NCBI RefSeq assembly: GCF_023823685.1
Contig: NZ_JAMXBF010000001.1
Location: 124,001-188,000 of the forward strand
DNA length: 64,000 nucleotides
Direction: 5' to 3'
From: Pseudomonas subflava
GTDB lineage: Bacteria; Pseudomonadota; Gammaproteobacteria; Pseudomonadales; Pseudomonadaceae
The position numbers and the translations under genes were made by a program. Within the stretch, counting starts at the first letter, position 1. Each line of letters begins with the position of its first letter. The notes beneath the pieces were generated by a model, which was not told the origin of the DNA, ran no database searches, and saw nothing but the letters and a program-made list of their open reading frames with translations. Positions 20,621 to 29,566 of the stretch are shown one piece after another.

Positions 20621-22867
20621 ATGGTACAGGTGAGAGCGCACCAGCCGATCAACCTCGATGGCAGCATCGATCTCGAGGCCTGGCTGGACCATATTCTGTG
20701 CGTCGATGCGGCACTGGACCGCGAGGCGCTGAAGCAGGCGTGCGAGTTCGCCCGCGAGGTGGAACAGCAGGCCAACGCGGCGCAGAACCTCTGGGCTGAG
20801 GGCACCTCGAGCTTCCAGATCGGGCTGGAGATCGCCGAGATCCTCGCCGACCTCAAGCTCGACCAGGACAGCCTGGTGGCCGCGGTGATCTACCGCGCCG
20901 TGCGCGAGGGCAAGACCAGCCTGAAGGTGGTGGCGGAGCAATTCGGCGCGGTGGTGGCCAAGCTGATCGAGGGCGTGCTGCGCATGGCCGCCATCAGCAA
21001 CAGCGTCAACCCGCGTGAATCGGTGGTGGTCGGCTCCCAGGCCCAGGTGGAGAACCTGCGCAAGATGCTGGTGGCCATGGTCGACGACGTGCGCGTGGCC
21101 CTGATCAAGCTGGCCGAGCGCACCTGCGCGATCCGTGCGGTCAAGCATGCCGACGACGAGAAGCGCCATCGCGTCGCCCGCGAGGTGTTCGACATCTACG
21201 CGCCGCTGGCCCATCGCTTAGGGATAGGCCACATCAAGTGGGAGCTGGAGGACATCTCCTTCCGCTACCTGGAGCCGGAGCAGTACAAGCAGATCGCCAA
21301 GCTGCTGCATGAGCGCCGCCTGGACCGCGAGCAGTACATCGCCGACGTGATGCAGCAGCTGCGCGAGGAACTGACCGCCACCGGCATCAAGGCCGACATC
21401 AGCGGCCGCGCCAAGCACATCTATTCGATCTGGCGGAAGATGCAGCGCAAGGGCCTGCAGTTCAGCCAGATCTACGACGTGCGCGCCGTACGCGTGCTGG
21501 TGCCGGAGGTACGCGACTGCTACACCGCGCTCGGCATCGTGCACACCCTGTGGCGGCACATCCCCAAGGAATTCGACGACTACATCGCCAACCCCAAGGA
21601 GAACGGCTACCGCTCGCTGCACACCGCGGTGATCGGCCCGGACGGCAAGGTGCTGGAGGTGCAGATCCGCACCAGCGCCATGCACGAGGAAGCCGAGCTG
21701 GGCGTGTGCGCGCACTGGAAGTACAAGGGCACCGACGTCAAGGGCGGCTCCGACCACTACGAAGAGAAGATGGCCTGGCTGCGCCAGGTGCTGGAGTGGC
21801 ACGAAGAGCTGGGCGACATCGGCGGCCTGGCCGAGCAGCTGCGCGTGGATATCGAACCCGACCGGGTCTACGTGTTCACCCCCGACGGCCACGCCATCGA
21901 CCTGCCCAAGGGCGCCACGCCGCTGGACTTCGCTTACCGCGTGCACACGCAGATCGGCCACAACTGCCGCGGCGCCAAGGTCAATGGCCGCATCGTGCCG
22001 CTGACTTACAGCCTGCAGACCGGCGAGCAGGTGGAGATCATCACCTCCAAGCAGGGCGCGCCGAGCCGCGACTGGCTCAACTCCAACCTCGGCTACGTCA
22101 CCACCAGCCGCGCGCGGGCCAAGATCGTCCACTGGTTCAAGCTGCAGGACCGCGAGCAGAACGTGGCCGCCGGCAAGGCCATGCTCGAGCGCGACCTGGC
22201 GCGCCTGGCGCTGGCGGCGGTGGACTACGCCAAGCTGGCCGAGAAGTGCAACCTGCGCACCGCCGAGGACATGTACGCGGCGCTCGGCGCCGGCGATCTG
22301 CGTCTGGCCCACGCGGTGAACCTAGCGCAGCAACTGGTGGAGCCGGAACGTGGCAGCGAGCAGCTCGAACTGATCCCGCGCAGGATGCCGAGTCAGCGCC
22401 TGGGCAAGCGCGGCGACATCCAGATCGAGGGCGTCGGCAACCTGCTCACGCAGATGGCCGGCTGCTGCCAGCCACTGCCGGGCGACCCGATCGTCGGCTA
22501 CATCACCCAGGGCCGTGGCGTGTCCATCCACCGCCAGGACTGCGCCTCGGTGCTGCAGCTGGCCGGTCGCGAGCCGGAGCGGATCATCCAGGTGAGCTGG
22601 GGCCCGGTGCCGGTACTGACCTACCCGGTGGACATCGTGATCAAGGCCTACGACCGTTCCGGCCTGTTGCGCGACGTGTCCCAGGTGCTGCTCAACGACC
22701 GCATCAACGTGCTGGCGGTGAACACCCGCTCGAACAAGGAGGACAACACCGCCTCCATGCAGCTGACCATCGAGATCCCGGGGCTGGACGCCCTGTCGCG
22801 GTTGCTGGCGCGCATCAGCCAGCTGCCCAATATCATCGAGGTCCGCCGCAACCGTTCCGGCACCTGA
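20621..22867 (+). CDS. relA: (p)ppGpp synthetase RelA
   Basis: A 748-residue ribosome-associated alarmone synthetase that transfers pyrophosphate from ATP to GTP/GDP during amino-acid starvation. Order: inactive HD hydrolase-like domain (about 30-190, the HD pair replaced around VIYRAVREG), synthetase (about 230-370) with YDVRAVRVLV and NPKENGYRSLHTAV, TGS (about 405-465, YVFTPDGHAIDLPKGAT), helical and zinc-finger-like region with GCCQPLPGD, and C-terminal ACT (about 670-745). The EFDDYIA motif is the RelA-type acidic EXDD form, as in monofunctional synthetases. A hairpin and mazG follow, in the E. coli-like order relA-mazG. Confidence 0.95.
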   Translation: MVQVRAHQPINLDGSIDLEAWLDHILCVDAALDREALKQACEFAREVEQQANAAQNLWAEGTSSFQIGLEIAEILADLKLDQDSLVAAVIYRAVREGKTSLKVVAEQFGAVVAKLIEGVLRMAAISNSVNPRESVVVGSQAQVENLRKMLVAMVDDVRVALIKLAERTCAIRAVKHADDEKRHRVAREVFDIYAPLAHRLGIGHIKWELEDISFRYLEPEQYKQIAKLLHERRLDREQYIADVMQQLREELTATGIKADISGRAKHIYSIWRKMQRKGLQFSQIYDVRAVRVLVPEVRDCYTALGIVHTLWRHIPKEFDDYIANPKENGYRSLHTAVIGPDGKVLEVQIRTSAMHEEAELGVCAHWKYKGTDVKGGSDHYEEKMAWLRQVLEWHEELGDIGGLAEQLRVDIEPDRVYVFTPDGHAIDLPKGATPLDFAYRVHTQIGHNCRGAKVNGRIVPLTYSLQTGEQVEIITSKQGAPSRDWLNSNLGYVTTSRARAKIVHWFKLQDREQNVAAGKAMLERDLARLALAAVDYAKLAEKCNLRTAEDMYAALGAGDLRLAHAVNLAQQLVEPERGSEQLELIPRRMPSQRLGKRGDIQIEGVGNLLTQMAGCCQPLPGDPIVGYITQGRGVSIHRQDCASVLQLAGREPERIIQVSWGPVPVLTYPVDIVIKAYDRSGLLRDVSQVLLNDRINVLAVNTRSNKEDNTASMQLTIEIPGLDALSRLLARISQLPNIIEVRRNRSGT

Positions 22868-22875
22868 CGCCCTCT

Positions 22876-22906
22876 CCCCAGCCCCATTCCGTGAGAGGGG
22901 CTGGGG
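22876..22906. other. Perfect hairpin between relA and mazG
   Basis: A 10-bp CCCCAGCCCC / GGGGCTGGGG inverted repeat with an 11-nt loop and no T-run. Its flanks resemble the CCCTCTCCC-type hairpins near 5431-5566. It may reduce read-through or stabilise the relA mRNA end. Confidence 0.55.
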
Positions 22907-22925
22907 CCATCCCAGAGACCGATTC

Positions 22926-23765
22926 ATGCCCGACCGCTATTCCCTCGACGACCTGCTGCACCTGATGGCCCGCCTGCGCGACCCGCAGCACGGCTGCCCC
23001 TGGGACCTGAAGCAGAGCTACACGACCATCGTGCCGCACACCCTCGAGGAGGCCTATGAGGTGGCCGATGCCATCGAGCGCGGCGACTTCGCCCACCTGC
23101 CCGGCGAGCTGGGCGACCTGCTGTTCCAGGTCGTCTACTACAGCCAGCTTGCGCGGGAGGAAGGCCGCTTCGACTTCGCCACCGTGGTCGACGCCATCAC
23201 CCGCAAACTGGTGCGCCGCCATCCCCACGTATTCCCCGATGGTGACCTGTACGGCGCACCGGACATGGCGCGGCTGGAGGAGGCGGCGATCAAGCAGCGC
23301 TGGGAAGAAATCAAGGCCGAGGAGCGCGCCGAGCAGGCCGCCGCGCCGGAGCAGCTGTCGCTGCTCGACGATGTGCCCCACGCCCTGCCGGCGCTGAGTC
23401 GCGCCGCCAAGCTGCAGAAGCGCGCGGCCCAGGTCGGCTTCGACTGGCCGGAGGCGCTGCCGGTGGTGGACAAGCTGCGCGAGGAGCTGGACGAAGTACT
23501 GGAGGCGATGAGCGAGAACGACGCCGAGGCCGTTGCCGAAGAGATCGGCGATCTGCTTTTCGTCGGCGTAAACCTTGCGCGCCACCTCAAGGTCGACCCG
23601 GAGAGTGCCTTGCGCGCGGCCAACGCCAAGTTCGAGCGGCGCTTCCGTTTCATCGAACAGGCGTTGCGCGATGCGGGGCGTCCCATTGAAGATTGCACCC
23701 TGGAAGAGCTGGATGCCCTGTGGGGCGAAGCCAAGAAACAGGAAAAACTCAGCCTTGGCTGTTAA
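22926..23765 (+). CDS. mazG: Nucleoside triphosphate pyrophosphohydrolase MazG
   Basis: A 279-residue all-alpha NTP pyrophosphohydrolase that cleans aberrant nucleotides and lowers (p)ppGpp indirectly. There are two tandem MazG domains: in the first, CPWDLKQSYTTI, then EEAYEVADAIE and ELGDLLFQVVYY provide metal-binding acidic residues; in the second (about 160-260), ELDEVLEAM and EEIGDLLFVGVNLAR. The C-terminus TLEELDALWGEAKK is typical. ATG at 22926 after a GA-rich stretch. It directly follows relA, with the DUF2058 gene 20 bp downstream, so these genes are probably co-expressed. Confidence 0.93.
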   Translation: MPDRYSLDDLLHLMARLRDPQHGCPWDLKQSYTTIVPHTLEEAYEVADAIERGDFAHLPGELGDLLFQVVYYSQLAREEGRFDFATVVDAITRKLVRRHPHVFPDGDLYGAPDMARLEEAAIKQRWEEIKAEERAEQAAAPEQLSLLDDVPHALPALSRAAKLQKRAAQVGFDWPEALPVVDKLREELDEVLEAMSENDAEAVAEEIGDLLFVGVNLARHLKVDPESALRAANAKFERRFRFIEQALRDAGRPIEDCTLEELDALWGEAKKQEKLSLGC

Positions 23766-23785
23766 CTCGAGAGACTGAACCGTTC

Positions 23786-24325
23786 ATGAGCCTTTCCCTC
23801 CGTGACCAGTTGCTGAAAGCCGGCCTGGTCAATGAAAAGCAGGCCAAGCAGGCCACCAAGCAGAAACAGAAACAGCAACGCCTGGAGAAGAAGAACCAGG
23901 TCGAGGTGGACGATTCCCAGCAGCAGGCGGTGCAGCAGGCCAAGGCCGAGAAGCTGGCCAAGGACCAGGAGCTGAACCGCGAGCAGCAGGAAAAGGCGCA
24001 GCAGAAGGCCATCGCCGCGCAGATCAAGCAGCTCATCGAGAGCGCCCGTCTGCCCAAGCTGACCACCGAGGACTACTACAACTTCGTCGACGACAAGAAG
24101 GTCAAGCGCCTGTCGGTGAATAACCTGATGCGCGACAAGCTGAGCCGCGGCTCGCTGGCCATCGTCCGTCACGGCGGCGGCTACGAGGTGATCCCGCGCG
24201 AGGCCGCGCTGAAGATCCAGGAGCGCGACGAGCGCCGCATCGTGCTGCTCAACACGCCGACCGAAGCGCCGGACGAGGACGACCCCTATGCCGCCTACCA
24301 GGTGCCGGACGACCTGATGTGGTAA
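23786..24325 (+). CDS. DUF2058 protein (nucleoprotein/polynucleotide-associated family)
   Basis: A 179-residue DUF2058 protein (YaiL in E. coli). It begins MSLSLRDQLLKAGLVNEKQAK, followed by a long charged, Gln/Lys-rich helix likely to be coiled coil (about 20-90), then a folded C-terminal part with LTTEDYYNFVDDKKVKRL and IVRHGGGYEVIPREAA. Members are described as polynucleotide-associated, but the role is unknown. The start at 23786 follows the family start. It lies 20 bp behind mazG and is followed by a strong bidirectional terminator. Confidence 0.85.
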   Translation: MSLSLRDQLLKAGLVNEKQAKQATKQKQKQQRLEKKNQVEVDDSQQQAVQQAKAEKLAKDQELNREQQEKAQQKAIAAQIKQLIESARLPKLTTEDYYNFVDDKKVKRLSVNNLMRDKLSRGSLAIVRHGGGYEVIPREAALKIQERDERRIVLLNTPTEAPDEDDPYAAYQVPDDLMW

Positions 24326-24326
24326 C

Positions 24327-24355
24327 GAAAAGCCGGGCAATCGCCCGGCTTTTTA
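24327..24355. terminator. Bidirectional Rho-independent terminator
   Basis: The AGCCGGGC / GCCCGGCT stem has an A-run on one side and a T-run on the other. It serves the DUF2058 gene from the left and the rof-like gene from the right. Confidence 0.85.
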
Positions 24356-24364
24356 TTGGTCGCC

Positions 24365-24643
24365 TCAGCAGCTCGGCCGATCGTGCAGTAGCACGCGGCC
24401 GAAACGGGCGCCGGGGTCGAGCGGGGTGATCGCCAGCAGCCGGTCCAGACGTAGGCGCCGCTCGCCCTGGGTGTCGCGCACCACGAGGAATTCTTCCTTG
24501 GCCGCCGAGGTCTCGGTGGTCATGGCCTGGGCCTCGAGTTCGCCGCCGTCCACCCATTCGATGCGCAGCCGGTAGCGGTGCAGGCAGGCGACTTCGAGAT
24601 GGTCGTACAGGGCGCAGGCGAGTGGGCGGTAGGCATCGTTCAT
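24365..24643 (-). CDS. Rof-like Rho-binding antiterminator
   Basis: A 92-residue protein resembling E. coli Rof (YaeO), which binds Rho and blocks termination. The match is the N-terminal pattern YRPLACALYDHLEVACLHRY (E. coli: YQPINCDDYDNLELACQH), then an Sm-like beta fold, IEWVDGGELEAQAM, and the RRLRLDRLLAITPL end. The length is close to Rof (about 84). It is a single-gene leftward unit between two terminators. The assignment is by eye on a short family; direct Rho binding is inferred. Confidence 0.72.
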   Translation of the reverse strand: MNDAYRPLACALYDHLEVACLHRYRLRIEWVDGGELEAQAMTTETSAAKEEFLVVRDTQGERRLRLDRLLAITPLDPGARFGRVLLHDRPSC

Positions 24644-24692
24644 CGAGATGACTCCAAGTGGATAGGCGCATCCTATTCCTTGCCACAGGCAT

Positions 24693-24718
24693 GAAAAAGC
24701 CGGGCATTGCCCGGCTCG
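24693..24718 (-). terminator. Rho-independent terminator of the DUF3108 gene
   Basis: GCCGGGC / GCCCGGC stem followed by TTTTT on the minus strand, 17 bp beyond the DUF3108 stop codon. Confidence 0.8.
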
Positions 24719-24734
24719 TTCGCTGCCAAGGCGT

Positions 24735-25451
24735 TTACTCGGCGATGCCGGTGACGGTGCGGCCGTCGACCTCGCCGTCCTTGAGCATGATCTGGTATTC
24801 CTTGCCGTCCTTCTCGACCTGGTGCAGGCGCACCAGCAGGTAGTTCCAGTCCTTGGCGAACCACAGCACGGTCTTGCGGCTGCTCTGGGTCGGATCGCGC
24901 ACGCGCTCGACCTTGATCGCGTCGATCAGTCCGGCCTTGGTGCGCACGCGCTCCTCGCCCAGTACGCGGAAGTCGTAGGTCTCGATCTCGTCGCCGTCCA
25001 CCACCTGGTAGCTCATGCTCTGCTTGCCGGCAGCGACATCGTGCTGCAGCACCAGCTGGTAGGTGGACTTGTCCTGGATGCCGCGGTTGAGGGGGAAGCG
25101 CACCGGGTCGCCGCGGTCGTTGCCCAGCACCTGCTTCTCGGTCCAGTCGAAGTCCAGTTCGATCTGCTTGCTCTTGCCCAGGCCGCTGCGCTCGAAGCGG
25201 TAGGTCAGCGGCAGGAACGCGGTGTTTTCCATGCGGAAGGTGCTGGTTTCCTTGAGGCTGGCGACCAGCATGGAAGCCTCGAAGCTCAGCTCCCAGCGGC
25301 CGTTGTCCAGGGCCGTGAGGCTGCGGCCGGCGGTGCCGCTGATCGGCACCTGCTTCCAGTCGGCGGTGTAGCTGGCGGAGAAGGGCTTGAGCTCCAGGGC
25401 CTGAGCCGGCAGGGCCAGCACGGCGAGCAGCATCAGCAGAACGCGGGACAT
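24735..25451 (-). CDS. DUF3108 periplasmic protein
   Basis: A 238-residue secreted protein: signal peptide at 1-18 (LLAVLALPAQA), then a predominantly beta DUF3108 domain with FSASYTADWKQVPISGTA, LTYRFERSGLGKSKQIELDFDW and a closing YQIMLKDGEVDGRTV. The family is common in proteobacteria, usually beside purMN, and has no assigned activity; an envelope role is likely. It starts 8 bp after the purN stop in the same orientation, so it is transcribed with the purine genes. Confidence 0.83.
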   Translation of the reverse strand: MSRVLLMLLAVLALPAQALELKPFSASYTADWKQVPISGTAGRSLTALDNGRWELSFEASMLVASLKETSTFRMENTAFLPLTYRFERSGLGKSKQIELDFDWTEKQVLGNDRGDPVRFPLNRGIQDKSTYQLVLQHDVAAGKQSMSYQVVDGDEIETYDFRVLGEERVRTKAGLIDAIKVERVRDPTQSSRKTVLWFAKDWNYLLVRLHQVEKDGKEYQIMLKDGEVDGRTVTGIAE

Positions 25452-25459
25452 GGAATCTC

Positions 25460-26104
25460 CTATGTGCGAATCAGATGACCGGCGGCCGGCAGGTCCTTGC
25501 CGTCCAGTTGTGCGCCGGACGTGCCCAGTTTCAGGCGACCCTCGGCGAACCAGCGCATCGCCAGAGGATAGATGCGGTGTTCCTGAGTGTGCACGCGCTG
25601 GGCCAGACGTTCCGGCGTATCGCCAGACTCTACCGGCACTACCGCCTGTACGACCAGAGGCCCGCCGTCCAGTTCCTCGGTAACGAAGTGCACGCTGCAG
25701 CCGTGCTCGCTGTCGCCGGCCTCCAGCGCGCGCTGGTGGGTGTGCAGGCCCTTGTGCTTGGGCAGCAGCGAGGGATGGATGTTCAGCAGGCGCCCCGTGT
25801 AGTGGTTGACGAACCCGGGGGTGAGGATGCGCATGAAGCCGGCCAGCACCACCAGCTGCGGGTCGAAGCCGTCGATGGCCTCGATCAGCGCGGCGTCGAA
25901 GGCCTCGCGCCCGTCGAACTGCTTGTGGTCCAGCACCCGCGTGGCGATGCCGGCATTCTGCGCGCGGACCAACCCGTAGGCATCGCCGCGGTTGGAGATC
26001 ACCGCGGCGATGCGGGCCGGATTGCCGTCGTGGGCGATGCTGTCGATCAGGGCCTGCAGATTGCTGCCCGACCCGGAGATCAGGACGACGACGTTGCAGG
26101 CCAT
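25460..26104 (-). CDS. purN: Phosphoribosylglycinamide formyltransferase 1
   Basis: A 214-residue folate-dependent GAR transformylase, the third step of purine synthesis. Seen: N-terminal VVVLISGSGSNLQAL, AVISNRGDAYGL, the catalytic HPSLLPKHKG with its histidine, and CSVHFVTEELDGGP with the conserved aspartate loop. The ATG at 26102-26104 overlaps the purM stop, giving a coupled purM-purN pair; the frame extends far upstream only as overlap with purM, not as a fusion protein. It uses 10-formyl-THF. Confidence 0.95.
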   Translation of the reverse strand: MACNVVVLISGSGSNLQALIDSIAHDGNPARIAAVISNRGDAYGLVRAQNAGIATRVLDHKQFDGREAFDAALIEAIDGFDPQLVVLAGFMRILTPGFVNHYTGRLLNIHPSLLPKHKGLHTHQRALEAGDSEHGCSVHFVTEELDGGPLVVQAVVPVESGDTPERLAQRVHTQEHRIYPLAMRWFAEGRLKLGTSGAQLDGKDLPAAGHLIRT

Positions 26105-27162
26105 CAGTGGGCTTTCAGGTTGTTCAGCACGACCAGTTCGGCACCTTCGGCGGCCTGGGCGATCTGGCCGATCACCCACGGAGCTTCGCCCGAGGCGCGC
26201 AGGCTGGCGAGGGTGGCCTCGACCTGATCCTGGGCGACGCAGATGACCATGCCGACGCCGCAGTTGAGCACACGGTGCATCTCGTGCTCGTCGACGTTGC
26301 CTTTTTCCTGCAGGAAGTCGAACACCGCCGGGCGGGTCCAGCTGGCCACGTCGATCACCGCCTGGGCGCCTTGCGGCAGCACGCGCGGGATGTTGTCGAG
26401 CAGGCCGCCACCGGTGATGTGGGCCATGGCCTTCACGGCGCCGGTGTCCTTGATCAGCTTGAGCAGCGGTTTGACGTAGATGCGCGTCGGCGCCATCAGC
26501 AGGTCGGCGAGCTTCTGGCCGTTCAGCTCGGTGGCTTCGATGTCTACGCCGGAGACCTCGAGGATCTTGCGGATCAGCGAGTAGCCGTTGGAGTGCGGGC
26601 CGGAGGAGGGCAGGGCGATCAGCGCGTCGCCGGTGACCACTTTCGAGCCGTCGATGATCTCGCTCTTTTCGACCACGCCGACGCAGAAGCCGGCCAGGTC
26701 GTAGTCTTCGCCTTCGTACATGCCCGGCATCTCGGCGGTCTCGCCACCGACCAGGGAGCAGCCGGCCAGTTCGCAGCCGGCACCGATGCCGGTGACCACG
26801 GTGGCGGCCACGTCGACATTGAGCTTGCCGGTGGCGTAGTAGTCGAGGAAGAACAGCGGCTCGGCGCCGCACACGACCAGGTCGTTGACGCACATGGCGA
26901 CCAGGTCCTGGCCGATGCTGTCGTGCTTGTTCAGGTTCAGCGCCAGGCGCAGCTTGGTGCCGACGCCGTCGGTGCCGCTGACCAGTACCGGCTGCTTGTA
27001 GCCGGCCGGGATCTCGCAGAGGGCGCCGAAGCCGCCCAGGCCACCCATGACCTCCGGACGCGCGGTGCGCTTGGCCACGCCTTTGATGCGCTCGACCAGG
27101 GCTTCGCCGGCGTCGATGTCGACACCCGCATCCTTGTAGCTGATGGAGGGTTGCTTGCTCAT
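26104..27162 (-). CDS. purM: Phosphoribosylformylglycinamidine cyclo-ligase
   Basis: A 352-residue AIR synthetase, the fifth step of purine synthesis, ATP-dependent. Seen: [20 protein letters not shown] at the N-terminus, [50 protein letters not shown], and [15 protein letters not shown]. It starts with ATG at 27160-27162. It is divergent from the DUF2066 gene over a 197-bp gap that must hold promoters for both; I see no certain -35/-10 pair there. It heads the purM-purN-DUF3108 unit. Confidence 0.95.
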   Translation of the reverse strand: MSKQPSISYKDAGVDIDAGEALVERIKGVAKRTARPEVMGGLGGFGALCEIPAGYKQPVLVSGTDGVGTKLRLALNLNKHDSIGQDLVAMCVNDLVVCGAEPLFFLDYYATGKLNVDVAATVVTGIGAGCELAGCSLVGGETAEMPGMYEGEDYDLAGFCVGVVEKSEIIDGSKVVTGDALIALPSSGPHSNGYSLIRKILEVSGVDIEATELNGQKLADLLMAPTRIYVKPLLKLIKDTGAVKAMAHITGGGLLDNIPRVLPQGAQAVIDVASWTRPAVFDFLQEKGNVDEHEMHRVLNCGVGMVICVAQDQVEATLASLRASGEAPWVIGQIAQAAEGAELVVLNNLKAH

Positions 27163-27359
27163 GGGTTTCAGGCCTTTGAAAAGGGGGAAATGCAGGGGGC
27201 GGCCGGCACGCCAGGGCCGACCCGCGAAGGCGCGCGATTTTATCAGGCTTGCCCGCCAGCGACCACCGGGCGCGACGGTTGCCGGGGGGCAGGCGGCTGT
27301 TTAAGGTATAGCCCTTCGCGTGCCGCGCCGGCACCTTCCCTTGAGCCGAGACCCTACCG

Positions 27360-28385
27360 ATGCGCCTGTCCGCCCGCCTGCTTGCCCTTTGTCTTCCCTT
27401 GTTCAGCCTGCCGGTGCTGGGCGAGACGGTGGACGACCTCTATCAGGTGCGCGAGCCGGTCACCAGCCAGCAGCCGGAGGAGCGCGGCGCGGCCCTCAAT
27501 CGCGCCCTGGAGACCCTGGTGTTGCGCCTGACCGGTGACGCCAAGGCGGTGCAGAGCCCGGCGCTGGAGGGCGTGCGCCAGGACCCGCAGCAGCTGGTCA
27601 GCCAGTACGTCTACGAGGGCGATAGCCTGGTGGCGGACTTCGATCCGCTGACCACCGAGAACAAGCTGCGCCAGGCCGGCCTGCCGATGTGGGGCGCCAA
27701 TCGCCCGGCGATCCTGACCTGGTGGCTGAACAGCGGAGTCGAAGGCGCGACCCTGATCGGCGATGGCCAGGAGGCCGCCGCGCCGCTGCGTCAGGCCGCC
27801 CAGCACCGCGGCCTGCCGTTGCGTCTGCCCCTGGCCGACCTGCAGGAGCAACTGGTGGCCACGCCGGAGAACCTTGCCGCCAGCCAGCCGGATGCGCTGC
27901 AACCGGCCTCCGAGCGCTACGGTGCCGATGCCCTGCTGGCCGTGCAGGCCCGTGAAGAGGGCGGCCAGTGGCAGGCCGAATGGCGTCTGTGGCTCGGCGA
28001 CTCCCGCGAGCAGGGCAAGGCCCAGGGCGCCGATCAGCAGGCCCTGGCCGACGCCGTGTTGCTGGCGGTCAGCGAGCGCCTGGCGCCGCGCTTTGTGGTC
28101 AAGCCCGGCGCGGCCGGCGCCCTGACCCTGGAAGTCCAGGGCGCCGACCTCGCCCGCTACGCCGAGCTGGAGCGTCTGCTCGAGCCGTTCGCCGCTCGCC
28201 TGCAGCGGGTCAAGGGCGATCAGCTGGTCTGGCAGGTCAATGCCAGCGCCGAGCAACTGCGCGCCCAGCTGGGCCTGGCCGGCCTGCAGGAAGTACCGGC
28301 CGACGCCGCGCCGCTGGATGCCGGTGCGGAGCCCCAAGCCACGCCCGCTCCGGCGCCAGCCAATGTCATGCGGTTCCGCTGGTAA
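27360..28385 (+). CDS. DUF2066 secreted protein
   Basis: A 341-residue protein with a cleavable signal peptide (about 1-21, LPVLGET). It matches DUF2066: VDDLYQVREPVTSQQ, then NRALETLVLRLTGD, and LRQAGLPMWGANRPAILTWWL are family landmarks. The C-terminus is Pro/Ala-rich and ends NVMRFRW. Family members are predicted periplasmic and adjoin purM and a permease in many gammaproteobacteria; function unknown. It is divergent from purM and 86 bp ahead of the permease gene. Confidence 0.83.
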   Translation: MRLSARLLALCLPLFSLPVLGETVDDLYQVREPVTSQQPEERGAALNRALETLVLRLTGDAKAVQSPALEGVRQDPQQLVSQYVYEGDSLVADFDPLTTENKLRQAGLPMWGANRPAILTWWLNSGVEGATLIGDGQEAAAPLRQAAQHRGLPLRLPLADLQEQLVATPENLAASQPDALQPASERYGADALLAVQAREEGGQWQAEWRLWLGDSREQGKAQGADQQALADAVLLAVSERLAPRFVVKPGAAGALTLEVQGADLARYAELERLLEPFAARLQRVKGDQLVWQVNASAEQLRAQLGLAGLQEVPADAAPLDAGAEPQATPAPAPANVMRFRW

Positions 28386-28471
28386 GCCGGCGGTTCGTTG
28401 TTCAAGGACCGATGCGGTAGCCGCCCGATGCGTGGCTTGCCGATTTCATCACCAGAGGCGGAGTGCCTGAA

Positions 28472-29566
28472 ATGACCGATTCGCGGCGCTGGATGTGGTT
28501 GGCCGGACTGTTTCTGTGCGGCTGGCTGATCTACCTGCTCACCCCCATTCTGTCGCCCTTCCTGGTGGCGATGCTGCTCGCCTACATGGGCGACCCGCTG
28601 GTGGACCGCCTGGAGCGGCGCGGCATGTCGCGCACCTGGGGCGTGGTGATCGTCTTCAGCCTGTTCAGCCTGGTGTTGCTAGTCATGCTGCTGGTGCTGA
28701 TCCCCATGCTCGGCCGCCAGCTGGTGCGGCTCTACGAGCTGGCGCCGCAGGGTCTGGACTGGGCCCAGCACCAGGCGCTGCCGTGGGTGCAGGCGCAGTT
28801 CGGTCTGGCCGACGGTTTCTGGCGCTTCGATCAGGTCAAGCAGGCGTTGTCCGGCCATCTCGGCAAGACCACCGACATCGTCGGCGGTCTGCTGGCCCAG
28901 GCAACCGCCTCCAGCCTGGCGCTGCTGGCCTGGCTGGGCAACCTGCTGTTGATCCCCGTGGTGGCCTTCTACCTGCTGCGCGACTGGGACCTGATGATGG
29001 CCAAGCTGCGCAACCTGCTGCCGCGCGCACGCGAAGGCATAGTGGTGCGGCTGGTCGGCGAATGCCACGAGGTGCTCGGCGCCTTCATGCGTGGCCAGTT
29101 GCTGGTGATGCTGGCCCTGGCCGCCATCTACTCGATCGGCCTCATGGTGGTCGGCCTCGAGCTGGGCCTGCTGATCGGCCTGCTCGCCGGTCTGGCCAGC
29201 ATCGTGCCCTACATGGGCTTCATCGTCGGTTTCGGCGCCGCCGTGGTGGCCGCGCTGTTCCAGTACGGCGGCTTCGAGCTCTATCCGCTGATCGGCATCG
29301 TCGTCGTGTTCAGCATCGGCCAACTGCTGGAGGGCATGGTGCTGACCCCCATGCTGGTGGGCGATCGCATCGGCCTGCACCCGGTGGCCGTGATCTTCGC
29401 CATCCTCGCCGGCGGCCAGCTGTTTGGCTTCACCGGTGTGCTTTTGGCCCTGCCAGTGGCGGCAGTGATCATGGTTCTGCTGCGTCATGCCCATGATTTC
29501 TATAAACTTTCCGCCCTTTACGGAGAGTCTCCCGGCGATTCGCAAGAACCGCCGGCCAGTGCATGA
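28472..29566 (+). CDS. AI-2E family transporter (PerM-like permease)
   Basis: A 364-residue membrane protein with about eight helices in the AI-2E exporter family arrangement: two N-terminal pairs (about 8-40 and 55-85), a soluble stretch, and a C-terminal bundle ending in GLHPVAVIFAILAGGQLFGFTGVLLALPVAAV, the family signature region. Substrates in this family are varied and often unknown; sodium/proton antiport and autoinducer export have both been reported. The ATG at 28472 has GGAG 8 bp upstream; a GTG nine bases earlier is less well placed. The stop overlaps the hda start by 4 bp. Confidence 0.85.
   Translation: MTDSRRWMWLAGLFLCGWLIYLLTPILSPFLVAMLLAYMGDPLVDRLERRGMSRTWGVVIVFSLFSLVLLVMLLVLIPMLGRQLVRLYELAPQGLDWAQHQALPWVQAQFGLADGFWRFDQVKQALSGHLGKTTDIVGGLLAQATASSLALLAWLGNLLLIPVVAFYLLRDWDLMMAKLRNLLPRAREGIVVRLVGECHEVLGAFMRGQLLVMLALAAIYSIGLMVVGLELGLLIGLLAGLASIVPYMGFIVGFGAAVVAALFQYGGFELYPLIGIVVVFSIGQLLEGMVLTPMLVGDRIGLHPVAVIFAILAGGQLFGFTGVLLALPVAAVIMVLLRHAHDFYKLSALYGESPGDSQEPPASA

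Noticed and set aside
25460-27334. Apparent PurM-PurN fusion frame of 624 codons
   Set aside because: The upstream part lies in a different frame from purM and reads as nonsense; purM and purN are two normal, overlapping genes.
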